Source: Pseudomonadales bacterium (GTDB taxonomy: Bacteria > Pseudomonadota > Gammaproteobacteria > Pseudomonadales > Ketobacteraceae). From it: a stretch of 64,000 bases of DNA. Shown here in pieces: positions 9,762-19,636 of this stretch (its first letter is position 1; every line of letters begins with the position of its first letter). The stretch spans positions 1 through 64,000 of the forward strand of contig JAKSAW010000552.1 of NCBI GenBank assembly GCA_022361455.1, read 5' to 3'. Under the pieces are notes generated by a model. That model was not told where the DNA came from. It made no database searches and saw nothing but the letters and a program-made list of their open reading frames with translations. The position numbers and the translations under genes are program-made.

Positions 9762-12494
9762 ATGATCACACTCAACCTTAAATCCTTAGTGGGCCGCCTA
9801 AACCCAACTGTGCGCAACTCTTTAGAGGGTGCGGCAGGCTTAGCGATGTCTCGTGCTCACTATGAAGTGGAAATCGAGCACTGGTTGCTCAAGCTGATTG
9901 AAGAAGGCGATACTGATATTGTGGCGATCCTTGAGCGATTTGAAGTCAATATGGCGCATCTTGCTCGTGATCTAACAAATGTCTTAGATAGATTTAAGAA
10001 CGGCAGCAGCCGCCCACCATCGCTATCTCCTGCGTTAGTGGATTTGGCCAAGGAATCCTGGTTATTAGCATCCGTTGAATATGGCCATGCTCAAGTTACT
10101 AGTGGCCATCTACTCGCAGCCATGATGCTGGACGAAAGCTTTAGACGTCAGCTGGGAGAAAGCTCAAAAGAGCTAAGAGAAATTCCTGGCGAGTCAGCCA
10201 AGGAAATGGCTCGCGCTACGGTAGGCACCACATCCGAATCCACCACTATTCTTTCAGAAGGTGGCACTGCCATAGATTCTGGTGAAGCCGCCGCGGCAGG
10301 CACAGGCCCAACAAAAACACCTTCATTAGACAAGTTCACTATCAACCTGACTGAGCGAGCAGCCCAGGGCAAGATAGATCCGGTACTTGGACGTGATAAC
10401 GAGATTCGCCAACTGGTGGATATCTTAAGCCGCCGCCGTCAAAACAACCCCATCCTCACTGGTGAAGCTGGTGTGGGTAAAACTGCAGTAGTTGAAGGCT
10501 TTGCGCTGCGTATTGCTCAGAATGATGTACCAGAAACGCTACAAGGCGTTGTAGTTCGAACTTTGGATTTAGGCCTTTTACAAGCAGGCGCCAGTGTGAA
10601 GGGTGAGTTCGAGAATCGCCTTAAATCAGTTATTGATGAAGTTAAAGCTTCCCCCGTCCCCATTATCATGTTTATTGATGAAGCCCACACTTTGATCGGT
10701 GCCGGCGGCAAAGAAGGTCAAGGCGACGCAGCCAACTTGATGAAGCCAGCATTAGCTCGCGGTGAAATGCGCACCATCGCAGCAACGACTTGGGCTGAAT
10801 ATAAGAAATACTTTGAACGCGATCCTGCGCTTACCCGTCGCTTCCAAGTGGTAAAAGTTGAAGAGCCGGATGAACAGACTGCCATCGAAATGATGCGCGG
10901 TATCGCTAAATCGTTAGAAACTCACCATAAAACACGCATCCTGGACGAAGCCATCGTCGATGCCGTTAAGCTTTCTCACCGCTACATTGCCGGTCGCCAG
11001 CTACCGGACAAATCCGTGAGCTTACTAGATACTGCCTGCGCCAAGGTTTCTCTCAGCTTGGGCACTACCCCGGCTGCTATCGAAGATGCACGTCGCCACA
11101 TAGACCAATGTACTCGTAACATTCATATGTTAGAGCGAGAAGACGCAACATCCGGCGGCTGCCAAGATCGCATCGCAGAGCTCAGCGAAAGCAAAGCCAA
11201 CGAAGAAGCTCGACTAGAGGCGCTAAACGAACAGTGGGATAAAGAAAAAGACCTAGTTAAACAGATTCGTGAGATTCGCGAGAAAATTGAAGCTGACTTT
11301 ATCGCCAAGCTACAACCGACGCCAGCCGCTACTGAAGCTAGCGAAGATGCCCCAGCTAAAGAAGGTGAGGCGGAACAACCAGAAGCACTAACCCCAGAAG
11401 CACTGGGTGAATTAAAAACCGAACTGCAGGGCTTAACTGAGCAATTGCAAGAAGTTCAAGGCGAAGCCCCATTGATGCAACCAGTGGTTGATGGCCAATC
11501 TGTTGCAGAAGTGATCGCTCAATGGACCGGCATTCCTGTTGGTCGAATGGTTAGTGACGAGATGCAAAACGTACTCAGCTTGGCGGACCGCTTAAAAGCT
11601 CGCGTTATCGGTCAGGACCATGCCTTGGAAGCTATCGCACAATCTATTCGCACATCGCGCGCAGGCCTCCGTGATCCACGCAAGCCTATTGGCGTGTTCT
11701 TTATGGTTGGAACCTCAGGCGTGGGTAAAACAGAGACCGCACTGGCTCTCTCTGAAATGCTCTATGGTGGCGAACACAACGTTACCACCATCAATATGTC
11801 CGAATTTAAAGAAGAGCATAAAGTATCCATGTTGGTAGGTTCTCCTCCAGGATACGTCGGTTACGGCGAAGGCGGCGTATTGACTGAGGCAGTTAGACGT
11901 AAGCCGTACAGCATCGTACTACTTGATGAGATGGAAAAAGCTCACCACGGTGTTCAAGATATTTTCTACAACGTGTTCGATAAAGGCACAATTAAAGACG
12001 GTGAAGGCCGCGATATCGACTTCAAGAACACCATTATCATCATGACATCCAATGCTGGCGAAGAAGCTATTCGCGCTATTTGCGAAGCTGCTGAAGAAAA
12101 GCCGTCTCCAGATGTCATTTTAGATAACTTCCGCCCCGAGCTTTTAAAATGGTTCAAGCCTGCTTTCTTAGGTCGTTGCGATATCGTGCCTTACTATCCG
12201 TTAGACGACGAGAATCTGATCAAGATTTGTGGCTTGAACATGAATCGCATTGAAAGGCGTGTGAAGGAGCATTATGGCGCAGGATTCAGTTTCGATGAGG
12301 ACGTGCCGCTACATATTGTCGCGCGCAGCCAAGAAGTGGATACAGGCGCTCGTAACATCGAACACATTATTTCCCGCACCTTACTCCCAGAGTTGGCGAG
12401 CGAGTGTTTAAATCGCATGGCCGTTGGTGAAGAAATCAACAACATTCATATCAACGTCGATGACGAAGGCACCTTTTCGTATACACTGAGTTGA
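9762..12494 (+). CDS. tssH: T6SS sheath-recycling ATPase ClpV/TssH
   Basis: This 910-residue AAA+ ATPase disassembles contracted TssB/TssC sheath for reuse. It has a Clp N-domain (about 10-150), a first AAA+ module with Walker A GEAGVGKT (starting at residue 234) and MFIDEAHTL Walker B, a coiled-coil middle region, and a second AAA+ module with Walker A GTSGVGKT (from about residue 650) and IVLLDEMEKAH. An Ala/Glu/Pro-rich insert near residues 520-550 lengthens the region between the modules. The ATG has an AAGGA site. The gene closes the first T6SS arm and is followed by a terminator hairpin. Confidence 0.96.
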   Translation: MITLNLKSLVGRLNPTVRNSLEGAAGLAMSRAHYEVEIEHWLLKLIEEGDTDIVAILERFEVNMAHLARDLTNVLDRFKNGSSRPPSLSPALVDLAKESWLLASVEYGHAQVTSGHLLAAMMLDESFRRQLGESSKELREIPGESAKEMARATVGTTSESTTILSEGGTAIDSGEAAAAGTGPTKTPSLDKFTINLTERAAQGKIDPVLGRDNEIRQLVDILSRRRQNNPILTGEAGVGKTAVVEGFALRIAQNDVPETLQGVVVRTLDLGLLQAGASVKGEFENRLKSVIDEVKASPVPIIMFIDEAHTLIGAGGKEGQGDAANLMKPALARGEMRTIAATTWAEYKKYFERDPALTRRFQVVKVEEPDEQTAIEMMRGIAKSLETHHKTRILDEAIVDAVKLSHRYIAGRQLPDKSVSLLDTACAKVSLSLGTTPAAIEDARRHIDQCTRNIHMLEREDATSGGCQDRIAELSESKANEEARLEALNEQWDKEKDLVKQIREIREKIEADFIAKLQPTPAATEASEDAPAKEGEAEQPEALTPEALGELKTELQGLTEQLQEVQGEAPLMQPVVDGQSVAEVIAQWTGIPVGRMVSDEMQNVLSLADRLKARVIGQDHALEAIAQSIRTSRAGLRDPRKPIGVFFMVGTSGVGKTETALALSEMLYGGEHNVTTINMSEFKEEHKVSMLVGSPPGYVGYGEGGVLTEAVRRKPYSIVLLDEMEKAHHGVQDIFYNVFDKGTIKDGEGRDIDFKNTIIIMTSNAGEEAIRAICEAAEEKPSPDVILDNFRPELLKWFKPAFLGRCDIVPYYPLDDENLIKICGLNMNRIERRVKEHYGAGFSFDEDVPLHIVARSQEVDTGARNIEHIISRTLLPELASECLNRMAVGEEINNIHINVDDEGTFSYTLS

Positions 12495-12525
12495 CCCTCG
12501 CCTTCTATTCGAACCCTCCTATTCG

Positions 12526-12558
12526 CTTTAGCCCACACCTTATTCTGTGGGCTAAAGC
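12526..12558 (+). terminator. Terminator-like hairpin after clpV
   Basis: A perfect 13-base-pair stem (GCTTTAGCCCACA paired with its complement) with a 7-base loop begins 31 bases after the clpV stop. The trailing T-run is missing, so it may act with Rho or as an mRNA 3' stabiliser. It marks the likely end of the tssA-clpV transcript. Confidence 0.65.
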
Positions 12559-12676
12559 TCCATAAATATGAACTAACCCGAACGATGCAATTGGCTACCC
12601 TGCAGGATTTAGGTATGCTTCTAGGCCGACAAAAAACAATACCAAGAAAATAATAAATCTATAAGGAAGTCTAAAC

Positions 12677-13303
12677 GTGAAATTCACTAGCTTTGGAGCC
12701 CATGCAGCCTTATTCAGCTTGTTTACTCTTGTGGCTGCTCCAGTATCTGCTGATAACCGAGGCCTACTGAGTGACATCTATTTCGAAGGCGGAATCAACT
12801 CGGGCCAATTAGATTTTAACTCAGGTGAAACTGAAATCGATGGCCTCAGCTTTGCTATCGGTACCTACTTTGAAAATAACTATTTTGTTCAAGGAAAATA
12901 TAGTTCGTTAGAAGTCCGTAATACTTACGATGCTCAACTCGCAAGGCTGGTAGCCGGATATGAAACCGCTTTGAACCAGTCGAGCACTGCTTACTTCGCT
13001 GCAGGTGGTTTTCTAGGCGATGATGATTTTGAAGATGGTGAAACGGGCGGCCTAGCCTTGAGCGTTGGTGTAACTTGGGGCTCACCCCAATACAGACTAG
13101 TAGTTAGTTATGACTACTACCATAGTGACACCGATACTCCAATGCATCACGCGGAAATCTTTGGTGTCAGCTTTAGATATCAGCCTGGCGGCAACAATTT
13201 AATCTATAGCGAGAGAAAAGGAGATGTTTCTAGCCTACAACGGACGGTTGCATGCGACCCTGAGCACGCCCATCTTTTCTCGTCTTGCTTAGATAAAGAA
13301 TGA
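12677..13303 (+). CDS. Predicted outer-membrane beta-barrel protein of unknown function
   Basis: This 208-residue protein starts at a GTG with AAGGAAG seven bases upstream. The signal peptide (about residues 1-25) ends in VSADN. The mature protein alternates hydrophobic and polar residues in short strands with Gly and aromatic residues (FAIGTYFENNYFVQGKYS, LRLV-type strands, FGVSFRYQPGG), which fits an eight-strand OmpA/OprF-like or YfaZ-like barrel. The last 35 residues continue past a barrel-like end and contain two Cys. No specific family is recognised. It follows clpV but is separated from it by a terminator, so a T6SS role is not implied. Confidence 0.6.
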   Translation: MKFTSFGAHAALFSLFTLVAAPVSADNRGLLSDIYFEGGINSGQLDFNSGETEIDGLSFAIGTYFENNYFVQGKYSSLEVRNTYDAQLARLVAGYETALNQSSTAYFAAGGFLGDDDFEDGETGGLALSVGVTWGSPQYRLVVSYDYYHSDTDTPMHHAEIFGVSFRYQPGGNNLIYSERKGDVSSLQRTVACDPEHAHLFSSCLDKE

Positions 13304-13325
13304 TCTGTAGCTAGACGCTATAAAT

Positions 13326-13820
13326 CTAGTGCGTAACTTCATGAGGCTGCCCAATACCAAAAGGATTCTCCTTGATATATCTGGCAGCCTCTTTCACTTG
13401 CTCCCCAAGCTCACTTTCCAAAGCAAATAATTCTTGCTCATAGGCGCGCCGTTGCTTCTTATCTAGCTCATTCCAAGCGGTGTGAGTAGGAATATGCTGA
13501 GTACGGTTATATACCTCAAAAATCGCTGCAAAGCGATGCTTGCTGTCGCAGCTTAGTGGTAAATTATCCAGCAAAACCGCCATGCGAATTCCCGCTTCTG
13601 CTACCCGAACCTGATCATCGATTAGAGCTGCAGCTATCACATTAATACTCTGGTGAATGTGGTCTAGGCGTTTTATTTCATTCGCCTCCACCTCTTTTTG
13701 TCGTGCTTTTAAGTCTGCCTCGTTTTGCCAAACCCGACGCCAAAGCCGCCAAGCAACCACGAACAAAGCGATGACAACGACCACACCGGTTAAACCCAAA
13801 TACAACATCTTTAGTCTCAC
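13326..13820 (-). CDS. DUF2489 family membrane-anchored protein
   Basis: This 164-residue protein has a single N-terminal membrane segment (about residues 5-24, ending in WRLWRR) and a cytoplasmic helical domain. The block with NVIAAALIDDQVRVAEAGIRM, the NLPLSCD stretch and TQHIPTHTAW match the DUF2489 family, which is widespread in gammaproteobacteria and of unknown function. It stands alone on the minus strand. Confidence 0.8.
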   Translation of the reverse strand: MRLKMLYLGLTGVVVVIALFVVAWRLWRRVWQNEADLKARQKEVEANEIKRLDHIHQSINVIAAALIDDQVRVAEAGIRMAVLLDNLPLSCDSKHRFAAIFEVYNRTQHIPTHTAWNELDKKQRRAYEQELFALESELGEQVKEAARYIKENPFGIGQPHEVTH

Positions 13821-13954
13821 CTCATTTTGTATTGGCAGAATTTTACCACATACGCCATAAAACGTTTGCCAAAGCGCGACCGACTAATCTTGAGTCTAGC
13901 CATTGTGCACCCTAAACTAATTCAGGTGTTTAGGTGAATCCATATGAAGGTTTT

Positions 13955-14389
13955 ATGAAAAAGCTCATTAGACTGATACTAATTACAACCTGTTTGATAA
14001 TGACAGCCTGTAGTGACTCCCCCACGGAAGACATCCTAAAAAGCCACATCCAAGCTATGGAAGATGCCGTCGAAACAAAGCGTCCAAAGGACGCATTAGA
14101 ATTTATACATGACAACTTTCACACGGATAAAAGCGCCGATAAAGATTGGATAAAGCGCACTCTACTAATGTACAAGCTGAGACATGACAATATCAGCATA
14201 ACCACTTCTAGCATCAGCATCGATGTGAAAGATGAATACACCGCCATTGCAAACTTCACAGCGCTAGTCGCTGGAGGCAGTGGTCTTATACCAAAAGAAG
14301 GGGCTATTTATCAGGTGCAAAGTGAATGGCGCAAAGAAGAAAACGATTGGCAAATAGTCTACGCAAAATGGCAGAAGAACTTACAATAG
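13955..14389 (+). CDS. Small lipoprotein, NTF2/SnoaL-like fold suspected
   Basis: I start this 144-residue protein at the ATG at 13955 (MKKLIRLILI), preceded by GAAGG; a GTG at 13934 is in frame but less likely. The signal peptide ends at the lipobox MTAC. The mature protein has a helix-rich first half (DILKSHIQAMEDAVETKRPKDALEFI) followed by strands ending in EWRKEENDWQIVYAKW, a pattern typical of NTF2-like domains such as SnoaL or DUF4440 proteins. Function is unknown. Confidence 0.7.
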   Translation: MKKLIRLILITTCLIMTACSDSPTEDILKSHIQAMEDAVETKRPKDALEFIHDNFHTDKSADKDWIKRTLLMYKLRHDNISITTSSISIDVKDEYTAIANFTALVAGGSGLIPKEGAIYQVQSEWRKEENDWQIVYAKWQKNLQ

Positions 14390-14442
14390 ATCGCACATCA
14401 ATATTCAGTAAGCTATCAAAACCCGAGAAGAATGTATCATCG

Positions 14443-14604
14443 TTAAGCGCAGACAGGAGAACCCTGCTCGAAACAAAGCGCGTCATACCAACCAAGGCAC
14501 CATAAGTGATAACTCGGTGTGTTTCTCGTAAAAGGATTTTTGACTAAAGGCATGCCTTGTAACGCTGCCTCGAACCCTTGTTTATGAATACTGCCACAAT
14601 CCAT
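14443..14604 (-). CDS. RMF/CrpP-like 53-residue protein
   Basis: This short gene lies in the 400-base gap before the chemoreceptor. The ATG at 14604 has an excellent AAGGGAG site six to seven bases upstream. The protein contains GFEAALQG, then NPF followed by TPSYHLWCLGWYDA. The arrangement G-x-x-A-x-x-x-G ... NP(F/Y) ... W-x-x-GW is that of ribosome modulation factor-like and CrpP-like small proteins. RMF dimerises 70S ribosomes in stationary phase. CrpP was reported in connection with quinolone resistance, although that role is contested. Which activity applies here is unknown. Confidence 0.7.
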   Translation of the reverse strand: MDCGSIHKQGFEAALQGMPLVKNPFTRNTPSYHLWCLGWYDALCFEQGSPVCA

Positions 14605-14639
14605 TATCTACTCCCTTAGCAATGAATTAGGTGAAATCA

Positions 14640-14685
14640 GAAAAATGAAAAGCCATTAGCGCGGATTTTAGCGACGCTAATGGCT
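14640..14685 (-). terminator. Rho-independent terminator of the chemoreceptor gene
   Basis: On the minus strand an 11-base-pair stem (AGCCATTAGCG with its complement, 14651-14661 and 14675-14685) with a 13-base loop is followed by TTTCATTTTT. It lies about 110 bases beyond the chemoreceptor stop codon and just before the start of the RMF-like gene, so the two minus-strand genes probably have separate transcripts. Confidence 0.75.
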
Positions 14686-14795
14686 CTATAACCAGTTAAT
14701 TTTATTTAAGAAATGTAACTGCAATCGAGAAATTGGATTATCAAATCCACTTAGTAAACAAACTATGCCATCGGGTTTATCTCTATTTCGGTGTT

Positions 14796-17700
14796 TTACC
14801 TCACCTTAAAGAAAGCCACCGCATCAGCCATGGCCTGTGATTGACCAGCAATATTTTCACCGGCAGCATTCGCTTCCTCAACCAACGCTGAGTTTTGCTG
14901 AGTCATTTCATCCATCTGACTGATGGCGATATTCACTTGGCTAATACCAGAGGATTGTTCTTGTGAAGCATCTGCTATGCCAGCAATCATTTCACCAACC
15001 TTTTCGACTGCGCCAACGATTTCACTAAGGGTTTCACCGGAACGGTTAACAAGCTCTGAACCCATTTGAACTTTATCGACACTATCGTTGATGAGATCTT
15101 TTATCTCTTTTGCTGCACCAGAAGAGCGTTGCGCTAACTGACGAACCTCTGTCGCAACAACCGCAAACCCTCTACCTTGCTCTCCTGCCCGAGCAGCTTC
15201 CACTGCTGCATTAAGTGCAAGCAGATTAGTTTGGAATGCGATCTCATCAATGACACCAATAATATCTGCGATGCGATTACTAGCATCATTGATTGATTGC
15301 ATAGCGACGACGGCTTCCTTGACCACCTCACCACCTTCCGCGGCTTTACGCTCAGCATCCTTCGCCATCTTGTCTGCAGTAATTGCATTTTCTGAACTGC
15401 TCTTGACGGTAGAAGTCATCTGGCTCATGCTAGAAGCAGTTTCTTCGAGTGAGGCCGCCTGTTGTTCAGTGCGGCTACTCAAGTCACGCATACCTGCTTC
15501 AATTTCTCGAGAACCATTCTTAACCTGTTCCGCAGCCTGATGAATATGACCAACCACTTCACCAACTTTTTCCATAGTGGAATTAATATTTTCTTTTAAA
15601 TCAGCGAACATCCCTTGGTAATCTGCTTCGACTGTTTTGGTTAAATCCCCTTCCGACATTCCTCGAATAACTTCGCCCACATCGGTGACTGCCGTTCGCG
15701 TCGTCGACACCAACTTATTTAATCCGTTACCTAAAGATTCAAAGAAACCAGACTTATTTGCAGTATCAAGTTGAACAGAGAAATCGCCACTCGCAGCAGC
15801 TTCAACCATTTGATCAATTTCGCGCTCGATATTGACCTCCTCCGTTCGATCCCTCCATTCCACTACGGTACCAATGCGATCAGACCCTCTCATGATAGGA
15901 TTAGCAAACAAACTAAAGGTTCGAGACCCTACTCTGATCTCGGTCCTGAAAGTATCTCTTAAACTGGCAATCATTTGCTTTTGATGTGCAGGGTTGCGGT
16001 GGAAGACATCCATATTTCTTCCCATCAAATCACTCGCATTAAAGTGGGACAACTCAACCTGGATATCAGATTCGACCTCATGCATCATGTCGTTTAATGC
16101 ATGGTTTGTATAAACGATATTGTTATCGGCATCAGCCATCATGACTGACGTACTAGCGACATCCAGCGCCTGACGTATACGATTTGCTTCATCAGCCGCC
16201 TGACTGGCCTGTTCAGCAGCAGCCTCAGCTTGCTTAGCTTTTTGCGCAGCATCTTCTGAGGCTGCTTGAACCAATGTTTGTTGCTTTTGTTGCTCTTTTT
16301 GGGCTGCATCAATAGTCTCAACAGTTTTATTAACGCCGTTGCTTAAGCGATCCATATCACCATTATAGCGAGACTCAATTTTCGCTTGGTAATTACCATC
16401 GGATACTTCTTTAAGGACTTCGTTTGTTTCATTGAACATTCTAGAAAGTGAATCCATAAAGTTATCAAAGGCTGCTGCCATTTGACCCACTTCGTCGTCA
16501 CAGCGGTAATTTACCTTATGATGGAAATCGCCAGATTGCTCCGCATTTTGAATCGCTTTAGAGACTTGATCAATCGGCCGCGAGATAAGCATACTGATTC
16601 GGTAGGCGACAAGTGCCACAAGCAAAGCACATATAACGGCAACCATAAAGGTCATCATTTTATATTCATCAACCGCTGCAAATGCCTCTGCCACATCTTG
16701 CTCCGCCATAATTGCCCAATTAAATTCTCCAAGCTCGACTTTACTGTAAGCAGATAGCACAGTGTTGCCGTTATAATCTTTAATAATACCAACATCAGTT
16801 TCACCAGCTAATGCACGCTCAACGGCTTCTGTCTTAGCGCTTCCTCTTTCAGGATTCTTAAAAGAAGCCACCACATTATGAAACTCCGGTTCTAAGAAAG
16901 AATCCGAGCGCATTAAAAAATCGCTACCGACTAGATAACTCTCACCGGTTTCACCCATGCCGACCCGCTCACCCATAATCGCATTGATATCTTCTATGGG
17001 CATTTGAAAAATTAAAATACCTACTTTTTTATCGCCATTAAAAATGGGAGATGCCACAAAACTGGCTGGCGCATTATAAGAAGGTAAGTAGGTACGAAAA
17101 TCTGCAAGAACCGTGTCACTAGGATTTGTTAACTGCAACGCCTTTTGGAAAGCTTCACCAATACTAGTACCTGCATAAGGACCAGTTTTGAGAGAGGTGG
17201 TGTAATCCAATTCCTTAAAAACCGAGTAGATGATATCGCCGGTATTTACATCGGCGATAAAGATATCGTAGTAGCCAAACTGCTTTAGAAATGTCCTGAG
17301 TGTTGGGTGAACCTTTTCATGCAATCGAGAGTAACTAGAACCATCTTTCGCTAGATCCAAGTTATCTTTTTCTCCCAAGGGGTGAGGGTTATTACTGATG
17401 TAGGCATGCTGTAGCGCCCAAGAGTCGGCATCCATTCCTTGATACATTGAACTAACGTTAATCGATTCTTCATTAATTGATTGGAACTGACGACCGAACT
17501 GAGAGCGATAATAATTAATTACATCGCCCTTTTGAGCTTGCAACTGACCATCGCTTATGCCCACTTCGGAGCGATAGTCTGCAAAAGCTTGAGGTAATTT
17601 AGTCGCCGCCTCAACGACCACGGGGTTCGAAGAAAGCGTAATCACCTGATTGCGTACGCGCTCAAAGTAGCGTTCCACCTCATTAGCTTTCAGCTGGCGA

Positions 17701-17852
17701 ACCGCCGATAACTGATTGGATACCTGTTTAGTGATAATTTCGTTAGATGTAATGATACCTTCCATGGCAATCACGATCATAGGAACCATGCCCACGAACA
17801 TAAAAACTGAAATAAGCTTTTTCCAAACTGGTAAATTTAAAAAGTATTGCAT
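14796..17852 (-). CDS. Methyl-accepting chemotaxis protein with Cache, HAMP and PAS domains
   Basis: This 1018-residue transducer senses ligands in the periplasm and controls CheA. The first membrane segment is at about residues 12-31, followed by a large Cache-like periplasmic region (35-395), a second membrane segment (about 397-418) and a HAMP domain. After that come a second HAMP-like stretch, a coiled coil with Ala/Gln/Lys repeats, a PAS domain (about 555-690, with [13 protein letters not shown]) and a further HAMP. The C-terminal signalling domain contains the invariant hairpin tip [20 protein letters not shown] at about residues 875-895. It is far longer than a standard 550-residue receptor because of the internal PAS. 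No other chemotaxis gene is nearby. Confidence 0.95.
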   Translation of the reverse strand: MQYFLNLPVWKKLISVFMFVGMVPMIVIAMEGIITSNEIITKQVSNQLSAVRQLKANEVERYFERVRNQVITLSSNPVVVEAATKLPQAFADYRSEVGISDGQLQAQKGDVINYYRSQFGRQFQSINEESINVSSMYQGMDADSWALQHAYISNNPHPLGEKDNLDLAKDGSSYSRLHEKVHPTLRTFLKQFGYYDIFIADVNTGDIIYSVFKELDYTTSLKTGPYAGTSIGEAFQKALQLTNPSDTVLADFRTYLPSYNAPASFVASPIFNGDKKVGILIFQMPIEDINAIMGERVGMGETGESYLVGSDFLMRSDSFLEPEFHNVVASFKNPERGSAKTEAVERALAGETDVGIIKDYNGNTVLSAYSKVELGEFNWAIMAEQDVAEAFAAVDEYKMMTFMVAVICALLVALVAYRISMLISRPIDQVSKAIQNAEQSGDFHHKVNYRCDDEVGQMAAAFDNFMDSLSRMFNETNEVLKEVSDGNYQAKIESRYNGDMDRLSNGVNKTVETIDAAQKEQQKQQTLVQAASEDAAQKAKQAEAAAEQASQAADEANRIRQALDVASTSVMMADADNNIVYTNHALNDMMHEVESDIQVELSHFNASDLMGRNMDVFHRNPAHQKQMIASLRDTFRTEIRVGSRTFSLFANPIMRGSDRIGTVVEWRDRTEEVNIEREIDQMVEAAASGDFSVQLDTANKSGFFESLGNGLNKLVSTTRTAVTDVGEVIRGMSEGDLTKTVEADYQGMFADLKENINSTMEKVGEVVGHIHQAAEQVKNGSREIEAGMRDLSSRTEQQAASLEETASSMSQMTSTVKSSSENAITADKMAKDAERKAAEGGEVVKEAVVAMQSINDASNRIADIIGVIDEIAFQTNLLALNAAVEAARAGEQGRGFAVVATEVRQLAQRSSGAAKEIKDLINDSVDKVQMGSELVNRSGETLSEIVGAVEKVGEMIAGIADASQEQSSGISQVNIAISQMDEMTQQNSALVEEANAAGENIAGQSQAMADAVAFFKVR

Positions 17853-18122
17853 TACAGATATCTCTTACATATCAAATGGAAACTCTCTTACTAAGCTTAG
17901 TTTCATAACTGACCAAATTTGGCGCATTTTTTAGACCAGTTTGTTAATAGACAATCCCTCATGTAGAAACCATAGGAATTAAGGGGCTATAGTTATTCGT
18001 CCCACCTGAAATAAAGCACCAAATCAGTGCAAAAGCCGATTAATTATTAAGGGCTAATCTTGTGTTGAGGAAAGAAGAATATTAACCTACTATTTTCCTA
18101 GGTTATTTTTTCGAAGGATAAA

Positions 18123-19319
18123 ATGGATAATTCTAAACCTGCGGATAGCTTTATCAGCAACTTTTTAAAAATGGAATCTGCCAGTGGCATCATACTCATG
18201 GTTGCCGCCGTTCTTGCCATCATTCTCGCCAACACTCCTCTCAGTAACTTCTACGAATTGCTCCTCAGCACCCCGGTTGAAGTTCGCATCGGCGCTCTAG
18301 AAATTGCCAAACCTCTGCTGCTGTGGATTAACGATGGCCTGATGGCCATTTTCTTCTTCCTAGTGGGCCTAGAGTTAAAACGTGAGCTAATTGAAGGCGA
18401 GCTCGCAGATTTTAGAAAAGTGGTTCTACCAGGTGTAGGTGCGGTTGGAGGCATGCTGGTACCGGCACTAATTTACGTCTATTTGAATCAACATGATGAA
18501 GCAGCTCTTAAAGGCTGGGCAATTCCCGCCGCCACTGATATCGCTTTTGCTCTTGGTATCTTGGCGTTGCTGGGGCCGAGGGTGCCGGTTAGCTTAAGAA
18601 TTTTCTTAACATCACTGGCGATCTTTGATGATATTGGCGCGATCGTCATTATTGCAATCTTCTATACTGCAAAGATTTCGGTGGTATCATTGATTGTTGT
18701 CGGTTGCTGCATTCCAATTCTCGCCATACTCAATCGTCGTGGCGTGGAATCAAAAAGTGTCTACATCATGATTGGACTCATTATGTGGGTAGCCATGTTG
18801 AAATCCGGTGTGCATGCTACTTTGGCAGGTGTAATTCTGGCCTTCTTTATCCCGATACGCTCTAAACGAGACCCATCTGTATCCCCATTGAAATCCCTAG
18901 AGCATGATCTCCATTCACTAGTAGCCTTTATGGTGTTGCCGGTATTTGCTTTTGCTAATGCGGGCCTTAATTTATCCGGGGTTACCGCAGAACAGGTTTT
19001 CCATAGCGTACCTGTTGGTATTGCGCTTGGCCTATTTGTGGGCAAACAAATAGGCGTGTTTGGTTTGTGTTGGTTATTTATCAAATTGAAGTGGGCTCAG
19101 ATGCCTTCAGGCATGAATTGGGGAAGTCTCTATGGAACTGCGGCTCTATGCGGTGTCGGCTTCACCATGAGTTTATTTATCGGTTCCCTGGCTTTTGAAG
19201 AGACCGGAGTGAACATGATATTCGATGAACGTCTAGGGATTATCGTCGGGTCATTAACTTCAGGGATAGTCGGCTATGTCATACTCAAATTTAGCCTGGC
19301 GAAGCCTGCCCAAAAATAG
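18123..19319 (+). CDS. nhaA: Na+/H+ antiporter NhaA
   Basis: This 398-residue inner-membrane protein exchanges Na+ or Li+ for H+ and supports salt and alkaline pH tolerance. It has about twelve membrane segments. The ion-binding aspartate pair lies in SLAIFDDIGAI (Asp169-Asp170), and the TDIAFALG motif of the crossed-helix region starts at residue 138. The last segments carry GFTMSLFIGSLAF, also typical. An AAGGA site precedes the ATG. It is monocistronic, with a divergent 270-base region upstream shared with the chemoreceptor. Confidence 0.96.
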   Translation: MDNSKPADSFISNFLKMESASGIILMVAAVLAIILANTPLSNFYELLLSTPVEVRIGALEIAKPLLLWINDGLMAIFFFLVGLELKRELIEGELADFRKVVLPGVGAVGGMLVPALIYVYLNQHDEAALKGWAIPAATDIAFALGILALLGPRVPVSLRIFLTSLAIFDDIGAIVIIAIFYTAKISVVSLIVVGCCIPILAILNRRGVESKSVYIMIGLIMWVAMLKSGVHATLAGVILAFFIPIRSKRDPSVSPLKSLEHDLHSLVAFMVLPVFAFANAGLNLSGVTAEQVFHSVPVGIALGLFVGKQIGVFGLCWLFIKLKWAQMPSGMNWGSLYGTAALCGVGFTMSLFIGSLAFEETGVNMIFDERLGIIVGSLTSGIVGYVILKFSLAKPAQK

Positions 19320-19375
19320 ATATTAATCCTAGTATATTTAAACTTGCTTCTTTAATTTTGCTACGACTTCGCACA

Positions 19376-19399
19376 AAGTGCTCCAATACTGGGGCACTT
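19376..19399. terminator. Hairpin between nhaA and the cargo operon
   Basis: A 10-base-pair stem with one T-G wobble (AAGTGCTCCA pairing with TGGGGCACTT, loop ATAC) sits in the gap downstream of nhaA and overlaps the stop codon of the small minus-strand frame at 19398. There is no clear T-run on either strand, so termination is only plausible. It may end transcripts from both sides. Confidence 0.4.
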
Positions 19400-19559
19400 A
19401 TTGATTCATCACATCAACAATGTAAGCTGCTAACGCAAGCATTGCGATCACAGAAGTCCAACCCAGCAGAAAATATTTAACGGGCTTGGGGATAAGTGTC
19501 TTTTTCTCAGCATCAGATAATGATGGGGACGTTTCACTTGCTTCAGTTTTTTCAGACAT
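19398..19559 (-). CDS. Small single-pass membrane protein (53 residues), tentative
   Basis: This open frame is downstream of the macro-domain gene. It has a charged N-terminal half (MSEKTEASETSPSLSDAEKK) and one clear membrane segment (YFLLGWTSVIAMLALAAYIV) near the C-terminus, which is not what a random frame usually gives. The ribosome-binding site is poor. It could be a terminal gene of the cargo operon, 77 bases behind its neighbour. Function is unknown. Confidence 0.45.
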   Translation of the reverse strand: MSEKTEASETSPSLSDAEKKTLIPKPVKYFLLGWTSVIAMLALAAYIVDVMNQ

Positions 19560-19636
19560 TTGAGACTTAAACTCTAGCTTTTATTTATCCAGTGACTTTT
19601 TTAATTCATTAGTCATTGCTCGGGTTCTAAATGCTA

